DNA of 64,000 nt from JBBQLG01 sp038327655 (GTDB lineage Bacteria; Bacteroidota; Bacteroidia; Cytophagales; Spirosomataceae). The stretch lies in NCBI GenBank assembly GCA_038327655.1, contig JBBQLG010000002.1, forward strand, positions 1 to 64,000, in the 5' to 3' direction. The translations under genes were made by a program, and so were the position numbers. The notes under the pieces were generated by a model that saw nothing but the letters and a program-made list of their open reading frames with translations, was not told the origin of the DNA and did no database searches. Of the stretch, positions 44,323 through 53,823 are shown one piece after another (the stretch's first letter is position 1; each line of letters begins with the position of its first letter).

Positions 44323-45651
44323 ATGACACATGCTTACAGGCGAAGCGCAAAACTGCCGGGCAGGCTGCTGTTGCTACTGATCGGGCTAACCGGTGGCGGG
44401 CAGGTCGCACCCGGATTTTCGCAGGCCTGTACGGGTGTTCTGGGCGGTGCCGTTATCAATCAGACCTTCGGCAGTAATGGATCATACCGGCTCAAACCCG
44501 GCCAGACGACGTACCAGAATGTGGAGCAGTGCCCGCAGGACGGTGAGTACCTGATTGCCCGCAGTACGGACTGTTACGGCGGCACCTGGCACAGCGTACC
44601 CGAAGACCATACACCCGGCGATGCAGACGGCAATATGCTGATCGTCAATGCAGCGCAGGGGGCCGGGGAGTTTTATAAAGAACCGATTGCAGGCCTCTGC
44701 TACGGTACTACCTACGAATTATCCATCTGGGTTATTAACCTGATGAATAACCTGCCTACCAACGGTTGCTACCTGAAATCGCCCGTTCCGCTCGACCCCG
44801 ACGTGACCCTGCGGATCGAAACGCCTGATGGCCGGGTGCTGCAAACCATCAACACGGATCGGGTTCCCCGAACCAGTATGCCTGTCTGGCTTCGGTACGC
44901 TACGGTATTTACCCTGCCGCCCGGTCAAAACTCGGTGGTTGTAAAAGTGGTCAATAATGGCCCCGGCGGCTGTGGGAACGACCTGGCCCTCGACGATATT
45001 CAGCTTCGTCCCTGCCGTCCTGCGTTGCGGATTAATTTTCAGGATGCGACCGCTACCACACTTGCCCTTTGCGAAGGGGGGACCGCTCTGATGCAGCTGG
45101 CCTCGGGCACCAACTACGCTACCCCGGCTTATCAGTGGCAGGCAAGCACCGACAGTGTATCGTGGCAACCCATTCCTAATGGTACCGACCCCCTGTACAC
45201 GGCGCAGGCACCCGCCGGAGGAAAGCTATACTACCGGTTGCTGGGCGCACCCGTTTCCAGTGGCTCGGCTCCCTGGGATACCGCCTGTAGTACGGTATCC
45301 AACGCGCTGACAATAACTACCCTGACCGGCCGCGCCTGCGGGTATCCGCCCCTTTACGTGCCTGATTCGTTTACGCCCAACGCCGACGGAGTCAACGACA
45401 CCTTCCGGGCCTATTACGACGATTCGGGTACTTACGGAAATGTAGGGATGGATCAGTACGAAATGACGGTTTATAACCGGTGGGGCAGCGTTGTCTTCGT
45501 TAGCCGCGAAATCAACGCGTCCTGGGATGGCACGTATATTGCCCAGCCCTGCTCCGAAGGGGCCTATACCTGGGTCGTCCGGTATCAGTTTGCCCGTACG
45601 AACCCGGTACGGCGATTTCGCAGAGAAGGCCGGGTTTTACTGTTACGATAA
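44323..45651 (+). CDS. Secreted protein with gliding-associated C-terminal (T9SS type B) domain
   Basis: A 442-residue secreted protein. After the signal peptide (ending near GFSQA) is a Cys-containing jelly-roll-like domain (residues about 25-245), then a linker region resembling surface-protein repeats (YQWQASTDSVSWQPI). The C-terminal 85 residues are the CHU_C/TIGR04131 sorting domain: LYVPDSFTPNADGVNDTF, YNRWGSVVF and ASWDGTYIAQPCSEGAYTWVV. This domain sends proteins through the type IX system, whose genes are at the start of the window. It stands at the edge of the polysaccharide cluster. Confidence 0.88.
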   Translation: MTHAYRRSAKLPGRLLLLLIGLTGGGQVAPGFSQACTGVLGGAVINQTFGSNGSYRLKPGQTTYQNVEQCPQDGEYLIARSTDCYGGTWHSVPEDHTPGDADGNMLIVNAAQGAGEFYKEPIAGLCYGTTYELSIWVINLMNNLPTNGCYLKSPVPLDPDVTLRIETPDGRVLQTINTDRVPRTSMPVWLRYATVFTLPPGQNSVVVKVVNNGPGGCGNDLALDDIQLRPCRPALRINFQDATATTLALCEGGTALMQLASGTNYATPAYQWQASTDSVSWQPIPNGTDPLYTAQAPAGGKLYYRLLGAPVSSGSAPWDTACSTVSNALTITTLTGRACGYPPLYVPDSFTPNADGVNDTFRAYYDDSGTYGNVGMDQYEMTVYNRWGSVVFVSREINASWDGTYIAQPCSEGAYTWVVRYQFARTNPVRRFRREGRVLLLR

Positions 45652-45702
45652 TCAATACGTTCAGCGAATCTTTACAATCGACGGCTATTTTTGGAGACCA
45701 AT

Positions 45703-47190
45703 ATGTTTAATCAAGCCATCGGCTTTACCGATTATTTCGAACGGCGTTACTGGCTCTTCGGTACCATAGCCCTGCTCACGGCGGTGGTGGCGGGCTATCT
45801 GGTTGGCGTCTGGGGCATTGCCGGTGCGGTTCTGGTTGTTCTGGTGCCGCTGCTGATCACTATTTTACTGGCCGTGATGGTCAGTCCTAAGTTTGGCCTG
45901 TTCCTGTACGTGCAACTGAGTTATCTGATCCCTATTGTCACACACTTTACGACCGTTGAACTCCCCATTCCAATCGGTACCGTGATCGAGGCCATTCAGG
46001 TAATGATCCTGCTCGGGGTTTTTCTGAACGGACGGCAGATGGAATGGCACCGGCTCAAAAACCCCGCTTTTTGTCTGGTGCTTATCTGGGTGGCGTTTAC
46101 GTGCCTCGAGTATTTCAATCCCGAAACGCCGGACCGGGCCTCGTGGCTGCTTCGGTTCCGTACCCTGTCGTTTCAGTGGCTGTGCGCGGGTATCATCGTA
46201 TCGGTCATCCCCATTACCCGGCGCGACATCAAGGTATTGCTGGTCAGTTGGTTTATCTGGTCGCTGGCGGCTGCTGCCTGGGGGTTTAAGCAGCAGTATA
46301 TCGGCCTGACAGAAAGTGAAATGACCTGGCTCATTAATTTTGGGGCAAAAACGCACCTTCTGTTTGGTCAACTGCGGAGTTTCTCTTTTTACTCGGATGC
46401 TGCTCAATTTGGCGTCGAGATGGCCGGTGTTACGCTGGTGTGCCTGATTCTGTGTATCGAATCTACCCGCTGGTACAACCGACTGATTTTTCTGGCCCTG
46501 ACGGGGATTTTCTTCTGGGGATTTGCCGTTACCGGTACTCGCTCCGCCCTGTTTGTTTTGTTCGGCGGATTTCCATTCTACCTGCTGCTCAAACGGGACC
46601 TGACCCGAATCCTGGTTGGCGGTTGTCTGGGCGGATTGCTGCTGGCTTTCCTGTTGTTCACCAATATCGGCAACGGGAACTACCAGATCTACCGCATTCG
46701 TACGGCCCTGCACCCGACTAAAGACCCGTCATTTATGCTGCGGCTGGAAAATCAAAAACTGTTGAAGGCCTATCTGGAGCCGTTGCCGTTCGGGGTGGGG
46801 CTGGGCACGTCGTCTATTTCCGGGGCTACCTATAACCCCAACCACTGGGCGGCTATTGTACAGCCCGACTCGGCCTACGTGATCGTCTGGATCGAAACGG
46901 GAATTGTGGGTGTAGCCCTTTACGTCAGTATATTGCTGGCTCTTGTTGGCCTGGGCGTGTACAATGTCTGGCAGGTGAAAGACAAACGGCTCCAGGTGCT
47001 GTTGATTGCCCTGCTGTCTCAATTTGTGGGGGTTATTCTAATGGCTTATTCCAACACCATTATGGGGCAGTTTCCGACCAGTACGATGATGTTTATTAGC
47101 ATATTCCTCTTTACGACGGCTAATCGGTGGGCCGTACCCGCTGAATCGCCGTCGAAAGCTGTTAAAACGAACGCTGCATTCGGCGGCTGA
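45703..47190 (+). CDS. O-antigen ligase / Wzy-like polymerase
   Basis: A 495-residue membrane protein with about eleven hydrophobic helices, and a larger loop around residues 325-390 (KDPSFMLRLENQKLLKAYLE, PFGVGLGTSSISG), the form of the Wzy_C / O-antigen ligase family. It would join or polymerise lipid-linked sugar units in the periplasm. It lies at the start of the exopolysaccharide genes, 36 bases before the GT14 gene. A TATTTTTG box (45686-45693) is ten bases upstream of the ATG at 45703. Confidence 0.85.
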   Translation: MFNQAIGFTDYFERRYWLFGTIALLTAVVAGYLVGVWGIAGAVLVVLVPLLITILLAVMVSPKFGLFLYVQLSYLIPIVTHFTTVELPIPIGTVIEAIQVMILLGVFLNGRQMEWHRLKNPAFCLVLIWVAFTCLEYFNPETPDRASWLLRFRTLSFQWLCAGIIVSVIPITRRDIKVLLVSWFIWSLAAAAWGFKQQYIGLTESEMTWLINFGAKTHLLFGQLRSFSFYSDAAQFGVEMAGVTLVCLILCIESTRWYNRLIFLALTGIFFWGFAVTGTRSALFVLFGGFPFYLLLKRDLTRILVGGCLGGLLLAFLLFTNIGNGNYQIYRIRTALHPTKDPSFMLRLENQKLLKAYLEPLPFGVGLGTSSISGATYNPNHWAAIVQPDSAYVIVWIETGIVGVALYVSILLALVGLGVYNVWQVKDKRLQVLLIALLSQFVGVILMAYSNTIMGQFPTSTMMFISIFLFTTANRWAVPAESPSKAVKTNAAFGG

Positions 47191-47226
47191 TTACCGGTTA
47201 GGTCAAACCATCTGATTCTGGAATGT

Positions 47227-48108
47227 ATGCGGGTTGCCCATTTAATCTTAGCCCATACCGATCCTGCTCAGACCGGCCGACTGATCGGAGCCATGCAGCA
47301 TGAAGCTTTCGATTTTTATATTCATCTGGATCAAAAGGCCGATATCGCAGGGTTTCGGTTCCTCACCGGACTGGGCCGGGTTCGTTTTATCAGGAATAGA
47401 GTCAACATAACCTGGGGCGGGTACAGCATCGTCAGGGCCATTCTCCGTTCGATGGACGAGATCCTGAACAGTGGGGTCACTTACCGCTTCATCAACCTGA
47501 TGAGTGCTCAGGATTATCCCATTAAGTCGGCGCAACACCTGTATGCTTATCTGAGAGCACACGAAGGGTGCAGTTTTCTTTCCAGCTCGCTGCCCGACGG
47601 AGCGGTTTGGTGGAAAGAAACTACGGGGCGGATAACCGACTATCACTTCAACGATTATGCGTTCAGAGGACGCTTCCTGATACAGTGGGGATTAAACTGG
47701 ATAATGCCCGCCCGGACGTTTCCGCTGCCTGTACCCTTATATGGCAGCAACGTGGCCATGTGGTGGACGATGGATGTGGCCTGCGCGCAGTATGTGGTTG
47801 ATTTTATGAAAGCCAATCCCCAATTAGATCGCTTTTTAAAACTTACCTGGGCTGCCGATGAGTTCCTGATTCCCACCCTGCTGATGAACTCGCCTTTCCG
47901 TGAACAACTGGTGAACGATAATCTCCGGTATATCGACTGGTCTGAAGGCAATGCCCGACCCAAAACGCTGCGGCTATCCGATTTAAATTCGCTGCTGCAA
48001 TCAGATAAACTGATTGCCCGGAAATTCGATGCGGCCATAGACGCCCGGGTGCTGGATGAGATTGATGCTCATATTCGCGGGTCGGTTGCTGATAACCCAG
48101 TTGAATAG
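47227..48108 (+). CDS. Core-2/I-branching type glycosyltransferase (GT14)
   Basis: A 293-residue glycosyltransferase of the beta-1,6-N-acetylglucosaminyltransferase family. The opening MRVAHLILAHTDPAQTGRLI, the FYIHLDQKADI acidic site, the ITWGGYSIVRAILRSMDEIL helix and NLMSAQDYPIKS are characteristic; the late WAADEFLIPTLL segment holds conserved acidic residues. Bacterial members transfer sugars during polysaccharide synthesis. It probably shares a transcript with the polymerase gene. Confidence 0.88.
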   Translation: MRVAHLILAHTDPAQTGRLIGAMQHEAFDFYIHLDQKADIAGFRFLTGLGRVRFIRNRVNITWGGYSIVRAILRSMDEILNSGVTYRFINLMSAQDYPIKSAQHLYAYLRAHEGCSFLSSSLPDGAVWWKETTGRITDYHFNDYAFRGRFLIQWGLNWIMPARTFPLPVPLYGSNVAMWWTMDVACAQYVVDFMKANPQLDRFLKLTWAADEFLIPTLLMNSPFREQLVNDNLRYIDWSEGNARPKTLRLSDLNSLLQSDKLIARKFDAAIDARVLDEIDAHIRGSVADNPVE

Positions 48109-48159
48109 TGCCGGATCGCAAAAAACAAGTCTTACCGGCAATGGTTTGTCGGCAACGGG

Positions 48160-48801
48160 TCAAACGCGTTCGGCGACGGGTATTGCGGCCGGTTTCAGCC
48201 ACTGCCCGCTGTCGGCGTCGTATTGTTTCAAAATTCGCGCCGGATTACCCCCAACAACCGAGTAGGGCGGCACATCACGCGTAACAACACTGCCCCCTGC
48301 CACCACCGAATGCCGCCCGATGGTGACCCCGGCCGTAATGACGCTGTTTGCCCCAATCCAGCAGTCATCGCCTACCACAATCGGATGCGTCGTTACCGGC
48401 TGGTACCGGATCGGCGTGTCAATTTCCTGGTACCCGTGGTTCAGCCCCGACAAAACGACGTGCTGCGCCAGAATAATGTTAGAGCCGAGCGTAACGGGAC
48501 CAATCAGTACTGACGATACGCCAACCAGCGTATTGCTGCCGATAAGGACATCACCCACGCCGTTGTTAATTACGCAGAAATCCTCGATTTTACTGCCCGC
48601 ACCGAGCGTAAACTGACGGAAGGGCAATACATCCATCCGGGCCGTCGACCGAACTGTCGATTCCCGGTGCCGCCGGTGTACAAACGGATTGACGAACCAG
48701 CTCACCCACCGGCGGGGCACTGCCTGCTTGTTGGGAATGAGCAGCCAATGCACAAACTGCTTCACAGCCGGCCGTTCGTCGATGTATTGTTTAAAACCCA
48801 T
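48160..48801 (-). CDS. Hexapeptide-repeat acyltransferase
   Basis: A 213-residue left-handed beta-helix acyltransferase of the maltose/galactoside O-acetyltransferase kind. Repeats run from about residue 75 to 195 (IEDFCVINNGVGDVLIGSNT, VVGDDCWIGANSVITAGVTI, SVVAGGSVVTRDVPPYSVVG), with the catalytic His in LSGLNHGYQE. In this context it likely acetylates a sugar of the polysaccharide. It overlaps the end of the upstream GT1 gene by 11 bases, so the two are coupled. Confidence 0.88.
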   Translation of the reverse strand: MGFKQYIDERPAVKQFVHWLLIPNKQAVPRRWVSWFVNPFVHRRHRESTVRSTARMDVLPFRQFTLGAGSKIEDFCVINNGVGDVLIGSNTLVGVSSVLIGPVTLGSNIILAQHVVLSGLNHGYQEIDTPIRYQPVTTHPIVVGDDCWIGANSVITAGVTIGRHSVVAGGSVVTRDVPPYSVVGGNPARILKQYDADSGQWLKPAAIPVAERV

Positions 48802-50038
48802 TTTCGGATTCGCTTAATTTTTGTGTGACAGGTGAGTTCAGCAGGGCATTGATCCGATCGGTCAACAGCCCAACCGACTGTTCCCAGGTATGACTAAGGG
48901 CAAACGCCGTTCGCGCTGCTGCCGACGAACGTTCCTGGCCGGCGAGCGCATTTTCGATACCGGTAATGAATTCATCGGCTGTTTCGGCCAGGAAAACGTG
49001 CGTATCGAAGAGGGACATGGCATCGGTTTTAACGGCTACCACGGGTTTACCCATCGCTAAATACTCATCAATTTTGCGCGGATAGTTGCCGATAGTCACT
49101 TCGTTCAGTATTTGCGGATTGATCAGCACGTCCATATTAGCCAGATACATCGGTACCTGCGACATCGGTTTAGCGGGCAAAAACGTGATGTTCGCCAGCG
49201 CCTGAAGCCGGACCTCCGGAAACGATTCGTCTACTGACCCCATCAGCACAATCTGCCAGTCGGGGCGTTTGAGGGCTATGGTTTCGATCAGGGCCGCATC
49301 CAGCCGGAGTGTCGTCAGCGCACCCGCGTACCCGATTCGCGGGCGCGGTATCCGGGCCATATCGTCGGGTTCAGGGGGCACTGTGTCCGCATTAAACAGG
49401 GTCAAATCGCACCCCTGACCAATGTAAACGGAATGGGGGTTATAGCGGGCCGCCTGAGTGGCTAAATACGTCGAGTTACTGGCCACCAGATCGACTTTGC
49501 CCATCAGCAACGGTTCGAGCCGACCGCCGTGCCGGTGCCAGTAATCAATGGCCATCAGGTTATCGCGGAGGTAATACACGTAGAGAGCTGGTTTCAACAA
49601 CTCTTTCAGGTAAAATCCCCGGAGCATATCGTTGTCGTTGATGAGGATATACTCCGGCCAGCCGAGCTGATCAAGGGCCGATTGAATGTCGCTCACCAAC
49701 CGTTTGCCGTTGCGCTGATTTAACCAGTCGTACAGGGCTGAATCCGGCAGCCAGTTAAACGAACCTAATGGTTGACGGGGGTTGAGCAGCCAGAAGTTCG
49801 CCTGTAACTCAACCAGATGCTTTCCGCCGTGCTGGTCAATAAAGGCCTGCCTTGCCTGTTGCCGTTTAACGCCTTCGCCAAACTGGGCGGACCAGTCTAA
49901 TGCCGGGTTGACTAATAAAACGTGGTGGTGTTTGGCCAGTGCCTGAGCCATGTCCCATATATTACTTCCTGTGTTTTTCTCCTCCCACGACTGCTGAGCG
50001 ATCAGTATAAAATTCAGTTTCTTTGGTAATTCGCACAT
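48791..50038 (-). CDS. Glycosyltransferase family 1-like protein
   Basis: A 415-residue GT-B fold glycosyltransferase. The C-terminal nucleotide-sugar domain shows PRIGYAGALTTLRLDAALIE, WQIVLMGSVDESF, VPMYLANMDVLINPQ and the EYLAMGKPVVAVKT segment typical of GT1/GT4. The N-terminal part has YILINDNDMLRGFYL. The start at 50038 gives MCELPKKLNFILIAQQ. It is coupled to the acyltransferase gene and divergent from the rest of the cluster. Confidence 0.87.
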   Translation of the reverse strand: MCELPKKLNFILIAQQSWEEKNTGSNIWDMAQALAKHHHVLLVNPALDWSAQFGEGVKRQQARQAFIDQHGGKHLVELQANFWLLNPRQPLGSFNWLPDSALYDWLNQRNGKRLVSDIQSALDQLGWPEYILINDNDMLRGFYLKELLKPALYVYYLRDNLMAIDYWHRHGGRLEPLLMGKVDLVASNSTYLATQAARYNPHSVYIGQGCDLTLFNADTVPPEPDDMARIPRPRIGYAGALTTLRLDAALIETIALKRPDWQIVLMGSVDESFPEVRLQALANITFLPAKPMSQVPMYLANMDVLINPQILNEVTIGNYPRKIDEYLAMGKPVVAVKTDAMSLFDTHVFLAETADEFITGIENALAGQERSSAAARTAFALSHTWEQSVGLLTDRINALLNSPVTQKLSESENGF

Positions 50039-51261
50039 AGTCAACCTATTGTGGTAATACTGGTAATGACCATTGATGAACAGTACTATGACGGTAAAAG
50101 ACATTGACGGTCATGGTAGTGGCCGGCGATTTATTCGTGGATGATCTTTGCCTGCAAAGCCGCCGATTAGTCTGTCATTAATCGGTTCCCTGGCGAGCCT
50201 GCCCCGATCGGAGTAGGTAAACCAGGGCATCTGTTTTGGTAGTCGCCACGGCAAATGAACACGCACGGATAAACGAGATTGCAACCAACATCGTGTAATT
50301 AGTAAAAACTGTAGTGCATAATACAATTACGAGTTTATTTATATTGTTATCTTTTTAATTTAAAAAATATTTATTAGGATAAATACCCTTTAAATTTAAT
50401 TAAGTTGTTAGAAAACGTAAAATTTGTCATTCGTTTTTTGTTTTTGTAATATCAACTGTAAATAAACTGGTAACCGTTCAGGCGTTTTATAATTATTCGT
50501 TGTCTCGTTTACGTACTAATACTAATTTACCTTTATATTACCCGACGAGTGAGGCCAACCGTTGAACCGACTTTTATTACTTGTCTCCGATCGTGTGATC
50601 GGGTCAGCTTTTCCGTAATGTGTGCACCGTTTTGGCTCGCAGTCTTTAATTGGCTGGTTGCCTGTTAACGATAAGACTTTTTCGGAATAATGTAGTGAAA
50701 ATCCAAAAGCACTCTCGTTGTTTCGCTGCCCGGTCAATCAAATTTAAAAAAGTTTTTTTTCTTCGGAAACGACTCGTGAACCACCCGGAGCACACGGTTT
50801 AAAATAGTTATCTATATAGTCAAAGTAGATTTTAGCCGTAAAATGTAGACTTAACTCTGTCAATAGTACAGATTCAACGTCTAATCGTACTAACAAGGGG
50901 TGGCAATCTGATGGGAATAAAGGGAGACGGATCGGCCGTCACCTACCCGTAGGTATAGCAGTTTTCAGGCCAAAGCAGCCGTTTACGAGTGACCAACCGG
51001 CGAAATTCAATTCTAAGTCTATGAAAACGCTGTAGTAGGATTAACGAGAGGCAAGCTATTAATCGGGTGGCCCCGAAGAGACGTTGTCAATTTTCGTGCC
51101 GTAAAAGCCGATTTATTAATAATCACTTTTTTAACTTTTTTTTATCAAAGCTGGTAACTCAGCGCAGGATGACAATAAAGTTGGGGAGAGTACCGATCTT
51201 ATTTGTAGGGAGTTTTCAGCTTCTACACCACATCAACACGAAACGTTATTAATTGACGCGC
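50039..51261. other. 1.2-kb AT-rich intergenic region
   Basis: No gene is supported: short open frames here lack family signs and normal composition. The centre (50310-50480) is strongly AT-rich, with runs such as TTTATTTATATTG and TTAATTTAAAAAATATTTATT. The region separates the divergent GT1 and response-regulator genes and is long enough to hold complex regulatory sites, but I can see no clear operator, RNA or repeat. Confidence 0.45.
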
Positions 51262-51729
51262 ATGAGAAAGACTTTACATCGTCTGCTGATAGTTGAGGAA
51301 AACCCTCACATTGTTTCTGTATTGGGCCAGACGTTGCGGGCCGATTTTGATATCACTGTTGCTATGACCGGCAAAGAAGCCGTTCGCCTGCTGATTCAGG
51401 GTGCCCATTTCGATTTTGTGATTACTGAGTTGAATCTCAGCTTCTTCGATGGTCTGGAATTGATTAAACTCATTCGGATGAGTAAGGAAATCAGTCAAAT
51501 CCCCATAGTTGTTCTGTCCGAAGCAGTCGATAGTGAAACCCGGATTGCGTGCATCGAAGCCGGTGCCGACAGCTACATGCCCAAGCCGTTTAACCCGCTG
51601 GAAGTTAAAGCAAAATTGAATTCGGTAGCCCGCCGTGCAACGGTCCAACCCGAAGCGTATGAAGCCACAGTACTGCCTGTTCCGGTCACCCGTGAAAAAC
51701 AGATGCGTTCGTTGAACTCCAATCAGTAA
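51262..51729 (+). CDS. Receiver-domain protein with Glu at the phosphorylation site
   Basis: A 155-residue single REC domain. The early acidic pair is IVEENPH (Glu12, Glu13), the switch Ser is in IVVLSEAVD and the conserved Lys in SYMPKPFNP. At the place of the phosphorylated Asp it has Glu56 (FDFVITELNLSFFDG), a change that often mimics the active state. The last 30 residues are a short tail without an output domain. It lies 350 bases before the sugar-transferase operon and may control or scaffold polysaccharide synthesis. ATG at 51262 is preferred to a TTG three codons earlier. Confidence 0.8.
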   Translation: MRKTLHRLLIVEENPHIVSVLGQTLRADFDITVAMTGKEAVRLLIQGAHFDFVITELNLSFFDGLELIKLIRMSKEISQIPIVVLSEAVDSETRIACIEAGADSYMPKPFNPLEVKAKLNSVARRATVQPEAYEATVLPVPVTREKQMRSLNSNQ

Positions 51730-52079
51730 CATTAAATGCTCTCCCATCAGCGCCCTGCTTCTGAACAGATACCAGCGCTGTATGCCCCCACCCAAACTAC
51801 ACCCCCGCTGATAGCTTCTCCATAGGCTATAGAATTTTCCTGACGGTGGAACCTCCAAAATATTGGACTGATTTTTGCTCGTTTTTACTTTTCATCAACA
51901 AAGCAGAGTACGTGGCTTAGTCACCCATCTGTTCATCGTTAGTCCGGCATTCGTTGCGGCTTCCCGGCATACCGTTTGAGTATAGCGTAGTTCATCGGCC
52001 GGGCCGACGGGCGGATGCTGCCGTTGCCACCTGAGACTTACCGTGCCAGTTTGAAATAACTGTACTTTTTACCGTCGTA
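51730..52079. other. Gap before the main polysaccharide operon
   Basis: About 350 bases with no gene. A TACTTTTT box at 52063-52070 just before the sugar-transferase ATG could be a weak -7 element, but no correctly spaced TTG is seen. No terminator with a clear T run was found after the response regulator. Confidence 0.35.
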
Positions 52080-52907
52080 ATGCACCGTATTTCCAAGCAA
52101 AAAGATCGTGTTGGTACCAATAACGACACTTTCCGTTTCAAACTGCCCTGGTGGAAGCGCAGTATCGACATGCTGGTATCGCTGACAGCTTGTATTCTGC
52201 TCAGTCCCCTGTTTCTGATTGTTGCCCTGCTGATTAAATTAGACTCCAAAGGCCCGGTATTTTACCGATCCAAACGGGTAGGTGCCAATTATCGGATCTT
52301 CAACATGTATAAGTTTCGGACCATGTCGACACAGGCTGATAAACTGTTGAAGACAATGGCTTCGCAAAGCATCTACACCGACTCAACCGCGTCTTCTTCC
52401 GAGCCTGTCGCCCAGCTTGCCGATGGGCATCTTTGCGAAACATGCCGGCAACAGGAGACTTCCTGCCAGCGATTGCTGTTCGATCAGGACCGCTACGTGT
52501 GCGAACGACAGTATCTGCTGACGACCGAGGGTGCCGCTACATTCCTGAAGTTTCGCGATGACCCGCGCATCACCCGGCTGGGCCGGTTTCTGCGCAATAG
52601 CAGCATTGACGAATTGCCTCAGTTACTTAATATTCTGCTTGGCGATATGTCGCTGGTTGGCAACCGGCCGCTTCCCCTGTACGAAGCCGAAAAACTAACC
52701 AACAATTACTCCGTTAAACGATTTGCCGGACCGGCTGGTCTGACGGGGTTGTGGCAGGTGCAGAAGCGGGGACAGGGGGAGCAGTTTATGAATGAGCAGG
52801 AGCGCATTAACCTGGATATCGAATATGCCGAAACGTTCTCGTTTCGGAACGATATGGTGATCATCTACAAAACTATCTTCAGCTTGTGGCAGAAAGAGAA
52901 CGTTTAG
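52080..52907 (+). CDS. Initiating sugar-phosphate transferase (WbaP/ExoY type) with Cys-rich insert
   Basis: A 275-residue polyprenyl-phosphate hexose-1-phosphate transferase that begins repeat-unit assembly on the lipid carrier. One membrane helix (residues about 30-52) is followed by the family core: GPVFYRSKRVGANYRIFNMYKFRTM, then KFRDDPRITRLGRFLRNSSIDELPQLLNILLGDMSLVGNRP and PGLTGLWQV-like GPAGLTGLWQV. Between these, residues about 95-155, is an insert with four Cys (119, 122, 129, 141: CxxC, then C and C) not present in the basic family. It heads an operon of eight genes. Confidence 0.9.
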   Translation: MHRISKQKDRVGTNNDTFRFKLPWWKRSIDMLVSLTACILLSPLFLIVALLIKLDSKGPVFYRSKRVGANYRIFNMYKFRTMSTQADKLLKTMASQSIYTDSTASSSEPVAQLADGHLCETCRQQETSCQRLLFDQDRYVCERQYLLTTEGAATFLKFRDDPRITRLGRFLRNSSIDELPQLLNILLGDMSLVGNRPLPLYEAEKLTNNYSVKRFAGPAGLTGLWQVQKRGQGEQFMNEQERINLDIEYAETFSFRNDMVIIYKTIFSLWQKENV

Positions 52908-53806
52908 CGGATACCCCCCTCATCTCGATTATTACCATCAACTACAATCAGGCCGAGACCACGCGGCAGTTTCTGGATTCCTGTACGCGGCTGAACTACA
53001 CCAACTATGAACTGATTGTGGTTGACAATGCCTCCGAACCGGCCTTAGCTGCCAGTATTGATCTGAGCCAATACCCGACCGTGCAGGTAATCCGCAGTGC
53101 CGAAAATCTGGGCTTTGCCGGTGGCAATAACCTGGGTATGAAAGCGGCCAAAGGAGAGTTGTTTTTTATCGTCAACAACGATACCGAACTAAACCCCACG
53201 CTGCTGGACGAATTACTGCTGCCTTTTTACGGGAACGATCAAATTGGCGTTACCTGCCCTAAAATCCGGTACTTCGATGATCCGGCGGTCGTTCAGTACG
53301 CCGGTTATAGCCCAATGAATATGTTTACGGGAACAGCCGTGCCGATTGGCTACAAACAAATCGATAACAAAACATTCGATACGGCCGGTACCACGCACTT
53401 CGCCCACGGGTGCGCCATGCTGGTCCGGCGGTCGGTGGCAGAGAACGTGGGCCGGTTTGCCGAACGTTTTTTTCTGTATTATGAGGAGTTAGACTGGTCG
53501 CAGCGTATTAAGGACGCTGGTTATCTGATTCATTATCAGCCGACTGCGACGATTCTACACAAGGAATCAGTATCTGTCGGGTTGTTCAATCCCCTGAAAA
53601 CATATTACCTCACCCGCAACCGCATTCTGTACATGCGACGGCATACCAACCCCGTTCAGCGGCTTGTTTTCTTCGCCTTTTTTGCGGTATTCGTCGCGCC
53701 TAAACACCTGATAGGCTACCTGTTGACGGGTCGGTTTGCGCACGCCAGAGCATTTGCGAACGGTATGGTATGGAATTTGACATCATCAAGTGTATCTCCA
53801 GTCTGA
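52886..53806 (+). CDS. Glycosyltransferase family 2
   Basis: A 306-residue GT-A glycosyltransferase of the rhamnosyltransferase-like kind. Motifs are ISIITINYNQAETTRQFLDS, ELIVVDNASE, NLGFAGGNNLGMKAAKGELFFIVNNDTE (metal-binding region) and FFLYYEELDWSQRIKDAGY. It starts with GTG at 52886 and overlaps the preceding gene by 22 bases, which indicates translational coupling; no ATG lies early enough in frame. The C-terminal part has a hydrophobic stretch. Confidence 0.88.
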   Translation: MAERERLADTPLISIITINYNQAETTRQFLDSCTRLNYTNYELIVVDNASEPALAASIDLSQYPTVQVIRSAENLGFAGGNNLGMKAAKGELFFIVNNDTELNPTLLDELLLPFYGNDQIGVTCPKIRYFDDPAVVQYAGYSPMNMFTGTAVPIGYKQIDNKTFDTAGTTHFAHGCAMLVRRSVAENVGRFAERFFLYYEELDWSQRIKDAGYLIHYQPTATILHKESVSVGLFNPLKTYYLTRNRILYMRRHTNPVQRLVFFAFFAVFVAPKHLIGYLLTGRFAHARAFANGMVWNLTSSSVSPV

Positions 53807-53823
53807 GTAACGGAATAAGCTTT

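Noticed and set aside
50522..50737. A 71-codon open frame in the long AT-rich gap
   Set aside because: No family signs, no start context, and random-looking composition.
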